From Citrobacter europaeus (GTDB taxonomy: Bacteria; Pseudomonadota; Gammaproteobacteria; Enterobacterales; Enterobacteriaceae): DNA of 64,000 bases. The notes below the pieces were generated by a model, which was not told the origin of the DNA, searched no databases, and saw only the letters and a list, made by a program, of their open reading frames with translations. Shown piece after piece: positions 26,962 through 35,657 of the stretch. Where the stretch lies: NCBI GenBank assembly GCA_020099315.1, contig CP083650.1, positions 558,001-622,000 of the forward strand. The letters are read 5' to 3'. The position numbers were made by a program, and so were the translations under genes. How positions within the stretch are numbered: position 1 is the stretch's first letter; the number at the start of each line of letters is the position of its first letter.

Positions 26962-28385
26962 TGCGCATTGGCATGCGTTTGCTGCTCGGCTATTTTCTGA
27001 TTGTTGCCGTCGCCGCCTGGTTCGTTTTGTCGATCTTTGTGCAGGAAATTAAGCCAGGTGTTCGCCGGGCGACCGAAGGCACCTTGATTGATACCGCCAC
27101 GCTGCTGGCCGCGCTGGCGCGCGATGACTTGCTCTCTGACTCTCCCGCCAACGGCAAGCTGGCGCAGGCATTTTCGCAACTGCATAACCGTCCATTCAGT
27201 GCCAATATCAGCGGCATTAACAAAGTTCGTAACGAATACCATGTCTACATGACCGACGCGCAGGGCAAGGTATTGTTTGATTCCGCCAACCAGGCCGTCG
27301 GTCAGGACTATTCCCGCTGGAACGACGTGTGGTTAACCCTGCGTGGGCAATATGGCGCCCGCAGTACGCCGCAAAACCCGAACGATCCGGAAAGTTCGGT
27401 GATGTACGTTGCCGCGCCGATCGTTGACGGCGGGCGTATTATCGGCGTGCTTAGCGTCGGTAAACCGAATGCGGCGATGGCGCCGGTGATTAAACGCAGT
27501 GAACGGCGGATGCTGTGGGCCAGCGCCGTATTACTGGGCATTGCCTTAGTGATCGGCGTCGGGATGGTAGGGTGGATAAACCGCTCTATTGCCCGGCTGG
27601 CGCGCTATGCCGACTCCGTTACTGAGAATCGCCCCGTCCCACTGCCTGATTTAGGCAGCAGCGAGCTACGTAAACTGGCGCAGGCGCTGGAAAGTATGCG
27701 TCTGAAGCTTGAGGGCAAAAACTACATTGAGCAATATGTCTACGCGTTAACGCACGAGCTGAAAAGTCCGCTGGCGGCCATCCGTGGCGCAGCTGAAATT
27801 TTGCGCGAAGGTCCGCCGCCGAACGTGGTTGCGCGCTTTACCGATAATATTCTGACGCAAAATGCGCGCATGCAGGCGTTGGTCGAAACTCTGCTACGTC
27901 AGGCGCGACTGGAGAATCGACAGGACATAACGTTGATGGCGGTGGCAGTAGACGCGCTGTTTGCTCAGCTTAAAGAGGCACGCAGCGTGCAACTGGCGGC
28001 AAAAAACATCACGCTGACCATTATACCTTCATCGCTTAGCGTCGCCGCCGACCCTGCGTTACTGGAGCAGGCATTGGGGAATTTGCTCGACAACGCGATC
28101 GACTTCACGCCGCAGGACGGGACGATTACGCTGAGTTCGCATCAGCAGGAGGAGCGGGTCACGTTGCAGGTCATCGACAGTGGCAGCGGGATCCCCGACT
28201 TTGCGTTACCGCGTATTTTTGAGCGCTTTTACTCGCTGCCCCGTGAGAATGGGCATAAGAGCAGCGGTTTGGGGCTGGCGTTTGTCAGCGAAGTTGCGCG
28301 ACTTCACGCAGGTACGGTGACATTGTCTAACCGACCGGAAGGGGGCGTACAGGCTCTGTTTACGCTTCACCGTCACTTCACATAA
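26961..28385 (+). CDS. creC: Sensor histidine kinase CreC
   Basis: CreC is the membrane sensor of CreBC. The 474-residue protein has a transmembrane helix at about 8-28, a periplasmic sensor domain to about 185, a second helix near 187-207, HAMP, and a kinase core with His265 in ALTHELKSPLAAIRG, N box GNLLDNAIDF, and G boxes DSGSGIP and GLGLAF. It overlaps creB by one base. Its 3' end contains the cre tag that serves creD. Confidence 0.96.
   Translation: MRIGMRLLLGYFLIVAVAAWFVLSIFVQEIKPGVRRATEGTLIDTATLLAALARDDLLSDSPANGKLAQAFSQLHNRPFSANISGINKVRNEYHVYMTDAQGKVLFDSANQAVGQDYSRWNDVWLTLRGQYGARSTPQNPNDPESSVMYVAAPIVDGGRIIGVLSVGKPNAAMAPVIKRSERRMLWASAVLLGIALVIGVGMVGWINRSIARLARYADSVTENRPVPLPDLGSSELRKLAQALESMRLKLEGKNYIEQYVYALTHELKSPLAAIRGAAEILREGPPPNVVARFTDNILTQNARMQALVETLLRQARLENRQDITLMAVAVDALFAQLKEARSVQLAAKNITLTIIPSSLSVAADPALLEQALGNLLDNAIDFTPQDGTITLSSHQQEERVTLQVIDSGSGIPDFALPRIFERFYSLPRENGHKSSGLGLAFVSEVARLHAGTVTLSNRPEGGVQALFTLHRHFT
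28366..28381 (+). promoter_or_regulatory. CreB binding tag upstream of creD
   Basis: TTCAC at 28366-28370 and TTCAC at 28377-28381, separated by exactly 6 bases, match the CreB recognition tag TTCACnnnnnnTTCAC. It lies inside the last codons of creC, 62 bases before the creD start, so creD has its own CreB-driven promoter. Confidence 0.82.
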
Positions 28386-28442
28386 CTTCAAATTCTCCGC
28401 ACATAGCTGTTCTACCTTGCTGATATTGCAAAGGAGAACGCT

Positions 28443-29804
28443 ATGTTTAAATCCCCCCTGTTTTGGAAAATCGTCACCTTAGGTGGCGCAATACTGCTGC
28501 TGTTAATTCCGCTGACGATGGTCAGGCAGATAATCGTTGAGCGATCGGATTATCGTGATGACGTCGAAGATGCTATCCGTCAGAGCACCAGCGGGCCGCA
28601 AAAGATGGTAGGGCCGCTGATTGCCGTTCCGGTGACAGAACTTTATACCTCGCTGGAGGATGGCAAAGAGGTCCAGCGTAAACGCAGCTATATCCATTTC
28701 TGGCTGCCGGAGTCGTTGGTCGTTGAGGGGAATCAGAACGTAGAAGCGCGTAAAATCGGTATTTATGAAGGCCAGGTCTGGCACAACGATGTTTCGGTGA
28801 AGGCCGAGTTTAACGCCGAGCGCTTGAGCGATTTAAACCATCCCAACGTCAGCGTCGGCAAACCGTTTATTGTAGTTGGTGTGGGTGATGCGCGCGGGAT
28901 TGGCGTGGTAAAAGCGCCACAGGTCAATGGCACGTCGCTGGTCGTTGAGCCGGGGACGGGGTTGGATGGACGTGCGCAGGGAATTCACATTCCGCTACCT
29001 GACGCGGGCTGGGCGGAGCAAAATCTGAGCCTGGTGTTGTCGCTCAATTTGAGCGGTACCGGCGATTTCTCCGTCGTACCGGTTGGGCGTAACAGTGAAA
29101 TGACCTTAACCAGCAACTGGCCGCATCCCAACTTTCTTGGGGACTTTCTTCCGGCTAAGCGCGAAATCAGTGAATCAGGATTCAAGGCCCAGTGGCAAAG
29201 CAGTTGGTTTGCCAATAACCTCGGCGAGCGCTTTGATGGCGAAAAAATTGGCTGGGAGGGCATGCCTGCGTTTAGCGTCGCCGTCGCCACGCCAGCAGAT
29301 CAGTATCAGTTAACGGACAGGGCAACAAAATATGCCATCCTGCTGATTGTGCTGACCTTTATGTCTTTCTTCGTGCTTGAGAGCATGACCAGTCTGCGTC
29401 TGCACCCGATGCAGTATCTGCTGGTGGGGTTATCGCTGGTGATGTTTTATCTGCTTCTGCTGGCGCTGTCAGAACACATTGGTTTTACGGCGGCGTGGAT
29501 AACGGCAAGCCTGGTTGGCGCGTTAATGAACGGGGTGTATTTGCAGGCGATATTGCAGGGCTGGCGGAACAGTATTTTGTTCACCGTGGCGCTACTGGCG
29601 CTGGATGGCGTGATGTGGGTGCTGCTGCGTTCACAGGACAGCTCTTTACTGCTGGGTACCGGTGTGCTGTTGTTTGCGCTGTGTGGGGTGATGTTCCTGA
29701 CGCGTAATCTTGACTGGCACTCGCTGGCGCAGCCAAAACCAAAACCGTCAGAACTTCCGGCATCTCAGCCTGAGCAGAGTGACGCGTTTCGCTTATGGAA
29801 ATAG
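28443..29804 (+). CDS. creD: Inner membrane protein CreD
   Basis: CreD is a CreB-induced inner membrane protein whose overproduction alters the envelope and colicin tolerance in E. coli. The 453-residue protein has an N-terminal helix (about 8-26), a large periplasmic domain of about 270 residues and a C-terminal block of about five helices (295-425), then a Pro/Ser-rich tail. It is three residues longer than E. coli CreD. AAAGGAGAACGCT lies before the ATG. No catalytic motif is visible. It ends at a bidirectional terminator shared with arcA. Confidence 0.94.
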   Translation: MFKSPLFWKIVTLGGAILLLLIPLTMVRQIIVERSDYRDDVEDAIRQSTSGPQKMVGPLIAVPVTELYTSLEDGKEVQRKRSYIHFWLPESLVVEGNQNVEARKIGIYEGQVWHNDVSVKAEFNAERLSDLNHPNVSVGKPFIVVGVGDARGIGVVKAPQVNGTSLVVEPGTGLDGRAQGIHIPLPDAGWAEQNLSLVLSLNLSGTGDFSVVPVGRNSEMTLTSNWPHPNFLGDFLPAKREISESGFKAQWQSSWFANNLGERFDGEKIGWEGMPAFSVAVATPADQYQLTDRATKYAILLIVLTFMSFFVLESMTSLRLHPMQYLLVGLSLVMFYLLLLALSEHIGFTAAWITASLVGALMNGVYLQAILQGWRNSILFTVALLALDGVMWVLLRSQDSSLLLGTGVLLFALCGVMFLTRNLDWHSLAQPKPKPSELPASQPEQSDAFRLWK

Positions 29805-29820
29805 ACCCGTAGAGAAATGA

Positions 29821-29850
29821 AAAACGGCGCATAACGCGCCGTTTTTTTTA
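29821..29850. terminator. Bidirectional terminator between creD and arcA
   Basis: ACGGCGC at 29824-29830 pairs with GCGCCGT at 29836-29842 around ATAAC. It has A residues on its left and a T run on its right, so it can end transcription of both converging genes. Confidence 0.88.
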
Positions 29851-29865
29851 CCCATCAGAATTGAA

Positions 29866-30582
29866 TTAATCCTGCAGGTCGCCGCAGAAACGGTAGCCTT
29901 CACCGTGAATGGTGGCGATGATTTCTGGCGTATCCGGCGTTGATTCGAAATGTTTACGAATGCGGCGGATCGTCACGTCAACGGTACGGTCATGCGGCTT
30001 CAGTTCGCGACCGGTCATTTTTTTCAGCAGTTCTGCGCGAGACTGGATTTTGCCCGGATTCTCACAGAAGTGAAGCATGGCACGGAATTCGCTGCGCGGC
30101 AGTTTATACTGCTCGCCGTCAGGACCAATCAGAGAGCGGCTGTTGATGTCCAGCTCCCAGCCATTGAACTTGTAGCTTTCGACGCTACGGCGTTCTTCGC
30201 TGACAGTACCAAGGTTCATGGTACGGGACAGCAGGTTACGAGCACGGATAGTCAGTTCGCGCGGGTTAAACGGCTTGGTGATGTAATCGTCTGCGCCGAT
30301 TTCGAGGCCGAGAATTTTATCGACTTCGTTATCACGGCCCGTCAGGAACATCAGCGCAACGTTAGCTTGTTCGCGGAGTTCGCGCGCTAACAGCAGGCCA
30401 TTTTTCCCAGGCAGATTGATATCCATAATCACAAGGTTGATGTCATATTCAGAGAGAATCTGATGCATTTCCGCGCCATCTGTCGCTTCGAATACATCAT
30501 AGCCTTCTGCTTCGAAAATGCTTTTCAACGTGTTGCGTGTTACTAACTCGTCTTCAACGATAAGAATGTGCGGGGTCTGCAT
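29866..30582 (-). CDS. arcA: Aerobic respiration control response regulator ArcA
   Basis: ArcA is the response regulator of the ArcBA system and represses aerobic respiration genes when the quinone pool is reduced. The 238-residue protein has a receiver domain with Asp54 in VIMDINLPG, Lys in ITKPFNP, and an OmpR-type winged helix with the DNA-recognition region GRELKPHDRTVDVTIRRI. It is transcribed from the right; a near-consensus FNR site lies about 280 bases upstream, as known for E. coli arcA activation under anaerobiosis. The long leader contains yjjY in antisense. Confidence 0.97.
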   Translation of the reverse strand: MQTPHILIVEDELVTRNTLKSIFEAEGYDVFEATDGAEMHQILSEYDINLVIMDINLPGKNGLLLARELREQANVALMFLTGRDNEVDKILGLEIGADDYITKPFNPRELTIRARNLLSRTMNLGTVSEERRSVESYKFNGWELDINSRSLIGPDGEQYKLPRSEFRAMLHFCENPGKIQSRAELLKKMTGRELKPHDRTVDVTIRRIRKHFESTPDTPEIIATIHGEGYRFCGDLQD

Positions 30583-30677
30583 GTTTGCTACCTAAATTGC
30601 CAACTAAATCGAAACAGGAAGTACAAAAGTCCCTGACCTGCCTGATGCATGCCGTAAATTAACATGATCGGCGTAAC

Positions 30678-30818
30678 ATGACTAAAGTACGTAATTGCGT
30701 TCTTGATGCACTTTCCATCAACGTCAACAACATCATTAGCTTGGTCGTGGGTAGTTTCCCTCTGGACCCGACAGTGTCAAAAACGGCTGTCATCCTAACC
30801 ATTTTAACAGCAACATAA
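30678..30818 (+). CDS. yjjY: Small conserved protein YjjY
   Basis: This 46-residue frame, MTKVRNCVLDAL onward and ending ILTAT, corresponds to E. coli YjjY, which sits in the same place between arcA and yjtD. Two changes relative to my memory of the E. coli sequence (near VVGSFPLDPT) are conservative. It lies antisense to the arcA leader. No ribosome site is obvious, the function is unknown, and conservation could reflect the arcA leader RNA rather than a protein. Confidence 0.6.
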   Translation: MTKVRNCVLDALSINVNNIISLVVGSFPLDPTVSKTAVILTILTAT

Positions 30819-30859
30819 CAGGCTAAGACATGCCGGACACCCAATAAAACTACGCTTCG

Positions 30860-30873
30860 TTGACATATATCAA
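30860..30873. promoter_or_regulatory. FNR-like site in the arcA upstream region
   Basis: TTGACATATATCAA matches the FNR consensus TTGATnnnnATCAA at nine of ten defined positions. It lies 278 bases upstream of the arcA start. FNR is known to activate arcA anaerobically in E. coli, so this is the likely site. Confidence 0.6.
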
Positions 30874-31217
30874 GTTCAATTGTAGCACGTTAACAGTTTG
30901 ATGAAATCAACGTATCCAAATGTTTGCTTTCATCACAAAATTGCAATATTACAACTAGTTGCACGAGCAAATTAATAAATGTAATGAATCCAACCAGTGC
31001 GATCCATTTTAAATTAAATTATCATGGATAAACAGAGGGATATGCAACTTTTGTTAACATAAAAAGCAATAGTACAGCCTGGAAATAGTTTAGCATTTTT
31101 TAACGTATGCGAAATGCTTTTTCAGTGATTTCTGTTAAAAATATGTAAATTCGCGCAGCGTAATATGTTGACCTACGTCACATAATCCCTTGCAGACTGG
31201 CCAAAAAGAGTATCGAA
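30874..31217. other. arcA/yjtD intergenic region
   Basis: About 345 bases without a gene, clearly AT-rich. It should hold promoters for arcA (leftward) and for yjtD (rightward, perhaps TTGACC at 31169-31174). I see no further ORF, terminator or repeat. Confidence 0.5.
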
Positions 31218-31904
31218 ATGCGTTTAACAATTATTCTGGTTGCCCCCGCCAGAGCGGAGAATATCGGCGCGGCTGCCCGCGCTATGAAGACTATGGGGTT
31301 CACCCAATTACGGATCGTTGACAGCGAAGCCCACCTGGAACCCGCTACGCGATGGGTTGCGCATGGTTCGGGCGATATTATTGATAATATTAACGTTTTT
31401 CCAACGTTAGCGGAGGCGCTCCACGACGTGGATTTTACCGTCGCGACCACCGCGCGCAGCCGGGCGAAGTTTCATTATTACGCTACGCCGGTCGAACTGG
31501 TTCCCCTGTTGCAGGAAAAATCAACGTGGATGGAACACGCCGCACTGGTTTTTGGTCGCGAGGATTCGGGGCTGACCAACGAAGAATTGGCTCTGGCGGA
31601 TGTGCTCACCGGTGTACCTATGGTGGCTGACTATCCCTCACTCAATTTGGGACAGGCGGTGATGGTGTATTGCTATCAATTAGCAGGTTTAATACAACAA
31701 CCGGCTAAAAATAGTGAGGTGACGGATGAGCTTCAGCTACAGGCATTGCGCGCGCGCGTTTTACGTTTATTAGCCACGCTGAACGTTTCTGACGACATCA
31801 AGCTGACGGACTGGCTGCAACAGCGAATGGGCCTGTTAGGGCAGCGAGACACGGCAATGTTGCACCGTTTTTTACATGATATAGAAAAAAACATCACAAA
31901 ATAA
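31218..31904 (+). CDS. yjtD: SPOUT-class tRNA/rRNA methyltransferase family protein YjtD (LasT)
   Basis: The 228-residue protein is a SPOUT-type RNA methyltransferase of the TrmH/TrmJ group. It has the trefoil-knot motifs: APARAENIGAAARAMKTMG near the N-terminus, VFGREDSGLTNEE, and YPSLNLGQAV, which forms the SAM site. It is a paralogue of TrmJ; the target RNA of YjtD has not been firmly assigned. It stands between the arcA upstream region and the threonine operon. The old name lasT is used for the E. coli gene. Confidence 0.9.
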   Translation: MRLTIILVAPARAENIGAAARAMKTMGFTQLRIVDSEAHLEPATRWVAHGSGDIIDNINVFPTLAEALHDVDFTVATTARSRAKFHYYATPVELVPLLQEKSTWMEHAALVFGREDSGLTNEELALADVLTGVPMVADYPSLNLGQAVMVYCYQLAGLIQQPAKNSEVTDELQLQALRARVLRLLATLNVSDDIKLTDWLQQRMGLLGQRDTAMLHRFLHDIEKNITK

Positions 31905-32038
31905 AATTTCAAGCAGTTTTTGTTACGTGGTTTTTTATTCTGACTTCAAGTGGGGGGAACATGCTGTTTTGGTTGAAAGTAAAAGGGCAAGCAGTCGCTC
32001 GTGAACAAATTTCGGAATGTGATCAATTTAAAAATTTA

Positions 32039-32092
32039 TTGACTTAGGCCAGCAGATACTTTAACCCTAAAAGAATACAGCACAGACAGATA
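32039..32092 (+). promoter_or_regulatory. thrLABC promoter region
   Basis: TTGACT at 32039-32044 and the following block through CACAGACAGAT match the E. coli thr promoter region. The -10 element is not clear by eye. The transcription start is expected about 40 bases before thrL. Confidence 0.5.
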
Positions 32093-32115
32093 ATAATTAC
32101 AGAGCACACAACATC

Positions 32116-32181
32116 ATGAAACGCATCAGCATCACTATTACCACAACCATCACCATTACCACAGGTAACGGTGCGGGCTGA
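32116..32181 (+). CDS. thrL: thr operon leader peptide ThrL
   Basis: This 21-residue peptide, MKRISITITTT onward, is the attenuation sensor of thrABC. It holds seven Thr and five Ile codons in a row of twelve, so ribosome stalling reports both charged tRNAs. The E. coli peptide has eight Thr and four Ile; here residue 6 is Ile. Its stop is followed by the attenuator hairpin. Confidence 0.95.
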   Translation: MKRISITITTTITITTGNGAG

Positions 32182-32204
32182 CGCGTACAGGAAACACAAG
32201 AAAA

Positions 32205-32236
32205 AGCCCGCACCTAAACAGTGCGGGCTTTTTTTT
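32205..32236 (+). terminator. thr attenuator terminator
   Basis: AGCCCGCAC at 32205-32213 pairs perfectly with GTGCGGGCT at 32221-32229, then a run of eight T. The antiterminator can form with GTGCGGGCT in the end of thrL (32171-32179), identical to the right arm. This is the classic thr attenuator. Confidence 0.95.
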
Positions 32237-32260
32237 CGACCAAAGGCAATGAGGTAAACC

Positions 32261-34723
32261 ATGCGAGTGTTGAAGTTCGGCGGTACATCAGTGGCAAATG
32301 CAGAGCGCTTTCTGCGGGTTGCCGATATTTTGGAAAGCAATGCCAGACAGGGGCAGGTCGCGACCGTACTCTCTGCCCCCGCAAAAATTACCAACCATCT
32401 GGTGGCGATGATTGAAAAGACCATCGGTGGTCAGGATGCTTTAGCCAACATCAGCGACGCCGAACGCATTTTCTCTGAACTGCTGGTGGGTCTGGCCGCC
32501 GCACAGTCGGATTTCCCGCTGGCTCCGCTCAAAGCCTTTGTTGAACAAGAATTTGCCCAGATTAAGCACGTCCTGCACGGTATCAGCCTGCTGGGACAGT
32601 GCCCGGACAGTATCAATGCCGCGCTTATCTGCCGTGGTGAAAAAATGTCGATCGCCATCATGGCAGGCCTGCTGGAAGCGCGCGGGCACAACGTGACGGT
32701 CATTGACCCGGTGGAGAAATTGCTGGCAGTAGGCCATTACCTCGAATCTACCGTTGATATCGCCGAATCTACGCGCCGTATTGCCGCCAGCCGTATTCCT
32801 GCTGACCATATGATTCTGATGACCGGATTTACTGCCGGGAATGAGAAAGGTGAATTAGTGGTGCTGGGGCGTAATGGCTCTGACTACTCTGCCGCCGTAC
32901 TGGCCGCCTGTTTGCGCGCTGATTGTTGTGAGATCTGGACCGATGTTGACGGCGTATATACCTGCGATCCGCGTCAGGTACCCGACGCCCGGCTGCTGAA
33001 GTCGATGTCTTATCAGGAAGCGATGGAGCTTTCTTACTTCGGCGCCAAAGTTCTGCACCCGCGCACCATTACCCCTATTGCTCAGTTCCAGATCCCGTGC
33101 CTGATTAAAAATACCGGTAATCCGCAAGCGCCCGGTACGTTGATCGGTGCCAGCAGTGATGACGACGATTTGCCGGTAAAAGGCATTTCTAACCTCAATA
33201 ATATGGCGATGTTTAGCGTCTCCGGCCCTGGGATGAAAGGCATGGTGGGTATGGCGGCGCGCGTTTTCGCCGCGATGTCGCGTGCGGGCATCTCGGTCGT
33301 GCTGATCACCCAATCCTCTTCTGAATACAGCATCAGTTTCTGCGTCCCACAGGGCGACTGCGCGCGTGCGCAGCGCGCCATGCAGGATGAATTCTATCTC
33401 GAACTGAAAGAAGGCCTGCTGGAGCCGCTGGCGGTGACTGAGCGACTGGCTATCATCTCCGTCGTTGGCGATGGTATGCGCACGCTGCGCGGCATCTCGG
33501 CGAAATTCTTTGCCGCGCTGGCTCGTGCGAACATCAACATCGTGGCGATTGCCCAGGGGTCGTCCGAGCGTTCTATTTCGGTGGTAGTGAACAACGATGA
33601 CGCGACCACCGGCGTACGCGTTACCCATCAGATGCTGTTCAACACCGACCAGGTGATTGAAGTGTTTGTGATTGGCGTAGGCGGAGTGGGCGGTGCGCTG
33701 CTGGAACAGCTTAAACGTCAGCAAACCTGGCTGAAAAACAAGCATATCGATCTGCGCGTGTGCGGCGTGGCGAACTCGAAGGCTCTGCTGACCAACGTCC
33801 ACGGTTTGAATCTGGAAAACTGGCAGACGGAGCTGGAAAGCGCAAAAGAGCCATTCAACCTTGGGCGCCTCATTCGTCTGGTGAAAGAATATCATCTGCT
33901 CAACCCGGTGATTGTCGACTGTACCTCAAGCCAGGCGGTGGCGGATCAGTATGCTGACTTTCTGCGCGAAGGCTTCCATGTGGTCACGCCGAACAAAAAG
34001 GCCAACACGTCGTCGATGGATTACTACCATCAGTTGCGTTTTGCCGCGGCGAAGTCGCGTCGTAAATTCCTGTACGACACCAACGTGGGCGCGGGCTTGC
34101 CGGTTATTGAAAACTTGCAAAATCTGCTCAGCGCGGGCGATGAACTGCAACGATTCTCAGGCATTCTTTCCGGTTCGCTGTCGTTTATTTTCGGCAAGCT
34201 CGATGAAGGCATGAGCTTCTCCCAGGCCACCACAATGGCGCGTGAACTGGGCTATACCGAACCCGATCCGCGTGACGATCTTTCCGGTACGGACGTGGCG
34301 CGTAAGCTGCTGATCCTGGCCCGTGAAACCGGTCGTGAGCTGGAGCTTTCTGACATTGTCATTGAGCCGGTCCTGCCAAAAGAGTTTGATGATTCTGGTG
34401 ATGTTTCCGCGTTTATGGCGAAATTGTCGCAACTGGACGACGCCTTTGCCGCGCGCGTGGCGAAAGCCCGTGATGAGGGAAAAGTATTGCGTTATGTTGG
34501 CAATATCGAAGAGGACGGCGTTTGTCGCGTGAAAATTGATGCAGTGGACGGCAACGATCCGCTGTTCAAAGTGAAAAACGGTGAAAACGCGCTGGCATTC
34601 TATAGCCACTACTATCAGCCGTTACCGTTGGTTCTGCGCGGATACGGCGCGGGTAACGATGTGACGGCGGCGGGCGTCTTTGCCGACCTGCTACGCACCC
34701 TTTCATGGAAGTTAGGAGTCTGA
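32261..34723 (+). CDS. thrA: Aspartokinase I / homoserine dehydrogenase I ThrA
   Basis: ThrA is a fusion enzyme that phosphorylates aspartate and reduces aspartate semialdehyde to homoserine, both inhibited by threonine. The 820-residue protein has an N-terminal kinase domain starting KFGGTSVAN, a central ACT regulatory part (about 315-450) and a C-terminal dehydrogenase with the NAD(P) loop GVGGVGGALLEQL at about 469 and CTSSQAVAD. Length equals E. coli ThrA. GAGGTAAACC precedes the ATG. It is followed after one base by thrB. Confidence 0.97.
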   Translation: MRVLKFGGTSVANAERFLRVADILESNARQGQVATVLSAPAKITNHLVAMIEKTIGGQDALANISDAERIFSELLVGLAAAQSDFPLAPLKAFVEQEFAQIKHVLHGISLLGQCPDSINAALICRGEKMSIAIMAGLLEARGHNVTVIDPVEKLLAVGHYLESTVDIAESTRRIAASRIPADHMILMTGFTAGNEKGELVVLGRNGSDYSAAVLAACLRADCCEIWTDVDGVYTCDPRQVPDARLLKSMSYQEAMELSYFGAKVLHPRTITPIAQFQIPCLIKNTGNPQAPGTLIGASSDDDDLPVKGISNLNNMAMFSVSGPGMKGMVGMAARVFAAMSRAGISVVLITQSSSEYSISFCVPQGDCARAQRAMQDEFYLELKEGLLEPLAVTERLAIISVVGDGMRTLRGISAKFFAALARANINIVAIAQGSSERSISVVVNNDDATTGVRVTHQMLFNTDQVIEVFVIGVGGVGGALLEQLKRQQTWLKNKHIDLRVCGVANSKALLTNVHGLNLENWQTELESAKEPFNLGRLIRLVKEYHLLNPVIVDCTSSQAVADQYADFLREGFHVVTPNKKANTSSMDYYHQLRFAAAKSRRKFLYDTNVGAGLPVIENLQNLLSAGDELQRFSGILSGSLSFIFGKLDEGMSFSQATTMARELGYTEPDPRDDLSGTDVARKLLILARETGRELELSDIVIEPVLPKEFDDSGDVSAFMAKLSQLDDAFAARVAKARDEGKVLRYVGNIEEDGVCRVKIDAVDGNDPLFKVKNGENALAFYSHYYQPLPLVLRGYGAGNDVTAAGVFADLLRTLSWKLGV

Positions 34724-34724
34724 C

Positions 34725-35654
34725 ATGGTGAGAGTTTATGCCCCGGCTTCCAGTGCCAATATGAGCGTCGGGTTTGATGTGCTCGGCGCGGCGGTAACCC
34801 CGGTGGACGGTTCGCTGTTGGGAGATGTGGTGTCCGTTGAAGCGGCCGACCATTTCAGCCTTAACAACCTCGGGCGCTTTGCCAACAAACTGCCGCCTGA
34901 GCCGCGAGAAAATATTGTCTACCAGTGCTGGGAGCGATTCTGTCAGGAGCTGGGTAAAAGCGTTCCGGTGGCGATGACGCTGGAAAAAAATATGCCGATT
35001 GGCTCCGGGTTAGGCTCCAGCGCCTGTTCCGTCGTGGCGGCGTTAGTCGCTATGAACGAACACTGCGGTAAGCCGCTCAACGATACGCGCCTGTTAGCGA
35101 TAATGGGCGAGCTGGAAGGGCGTATCTCCGGCAGTATTCATTACGATAACGTCGCCCCGTGCTTTTTGGGCGGCATGCAGTTAATGATCGAAGAAAACGG
35201 CATTATCAGCCAGCAGGTGCCAGGCTTTGATGAGTGGCTGTGGGTACTGGCGTATCCGGGGATTAAAGTGTCAACGGCAGAAGCACGGGCGATTTTACCT
35301 GCGCAGTATCGCCGTCAGGACTGTATCGCCCACGGGCGACATCTGGCTGGATTTATTCATGCCTGCTATTCCCGTCAGCCTGGGCTTGCTGCGAAGCTGA
35401 TGAAAGATGTCATTGCTGAGCCGTACCGTACCCGCTTGCTGCCAGGCTTTAGCCAGGCGCGTCAGGCGGTAGCGGAAATCGGCGCGCTGGCCAGCGGTAT
35501 CTCCGGGTCGGGGCCGACGCTGTTTGCCTTGTGCGACAAACCGGATACAGCGCAGCGCGTAGCAGATTGGCTGGGGAAAAATTATCTGCAAAATCAGGAA
35601 GGCTTTGTTCATATTTGCCGGCTGGACACGGCGGGCGCACGGGTACTGGGATAA
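34725..35654 (+). CDS. thrB: Homoserine kinase ThrB
   Basis: ThrB phosphorylates homoserine, giving the ThrC substrate. The 309-residue protein is a GHMP kinase: N-terminal VYAPASSANMSVGFD, the ATP loop PIGSGLGSSACSV near residues 90-102, and the C-terminal GISGSGPTLFAL. It starts one base after thrA and ends three bases before thrC, so it lies in a tightly coupled operon. It is one residue shorter than E. coli ThrB, with the last residues differing. Confidence 0.97.
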   Translation: MVRVYAPASSANMSVGFDVLGAAVTPVDGSLLGDVVSVEAADHFSLNNLGRFANKLPPEPRENIVYQCWERFCQELGKSVPVAMTLEKNMPIGSGLGSSACSVVAALVAMNEHCGKPLNDTRLLAIMGELEGRISGSIHYDNVAPCFLGGMQLMIEENGIISQQVPGFDEWLWVLAYPGIKVSTAEARAILPAQYRRQDCIAHGRHLAGFIHACYSRQPGLAAKLMKDVIAEPYRTRLLPGFSQARQAVAEIGALASGISGSGPTLFALCDKPDTAQRVADWLGKNYLQNQEGFVHICRLDTAGARVLG

Positions 35655-35657
35655 TCA

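Noticed and set aside
32855..33895. A 346-codon open frame antisense to thrA
   Set aside because: Shadow of thrA codon usage; rich in His, Arg and Gln with no recognisable family.
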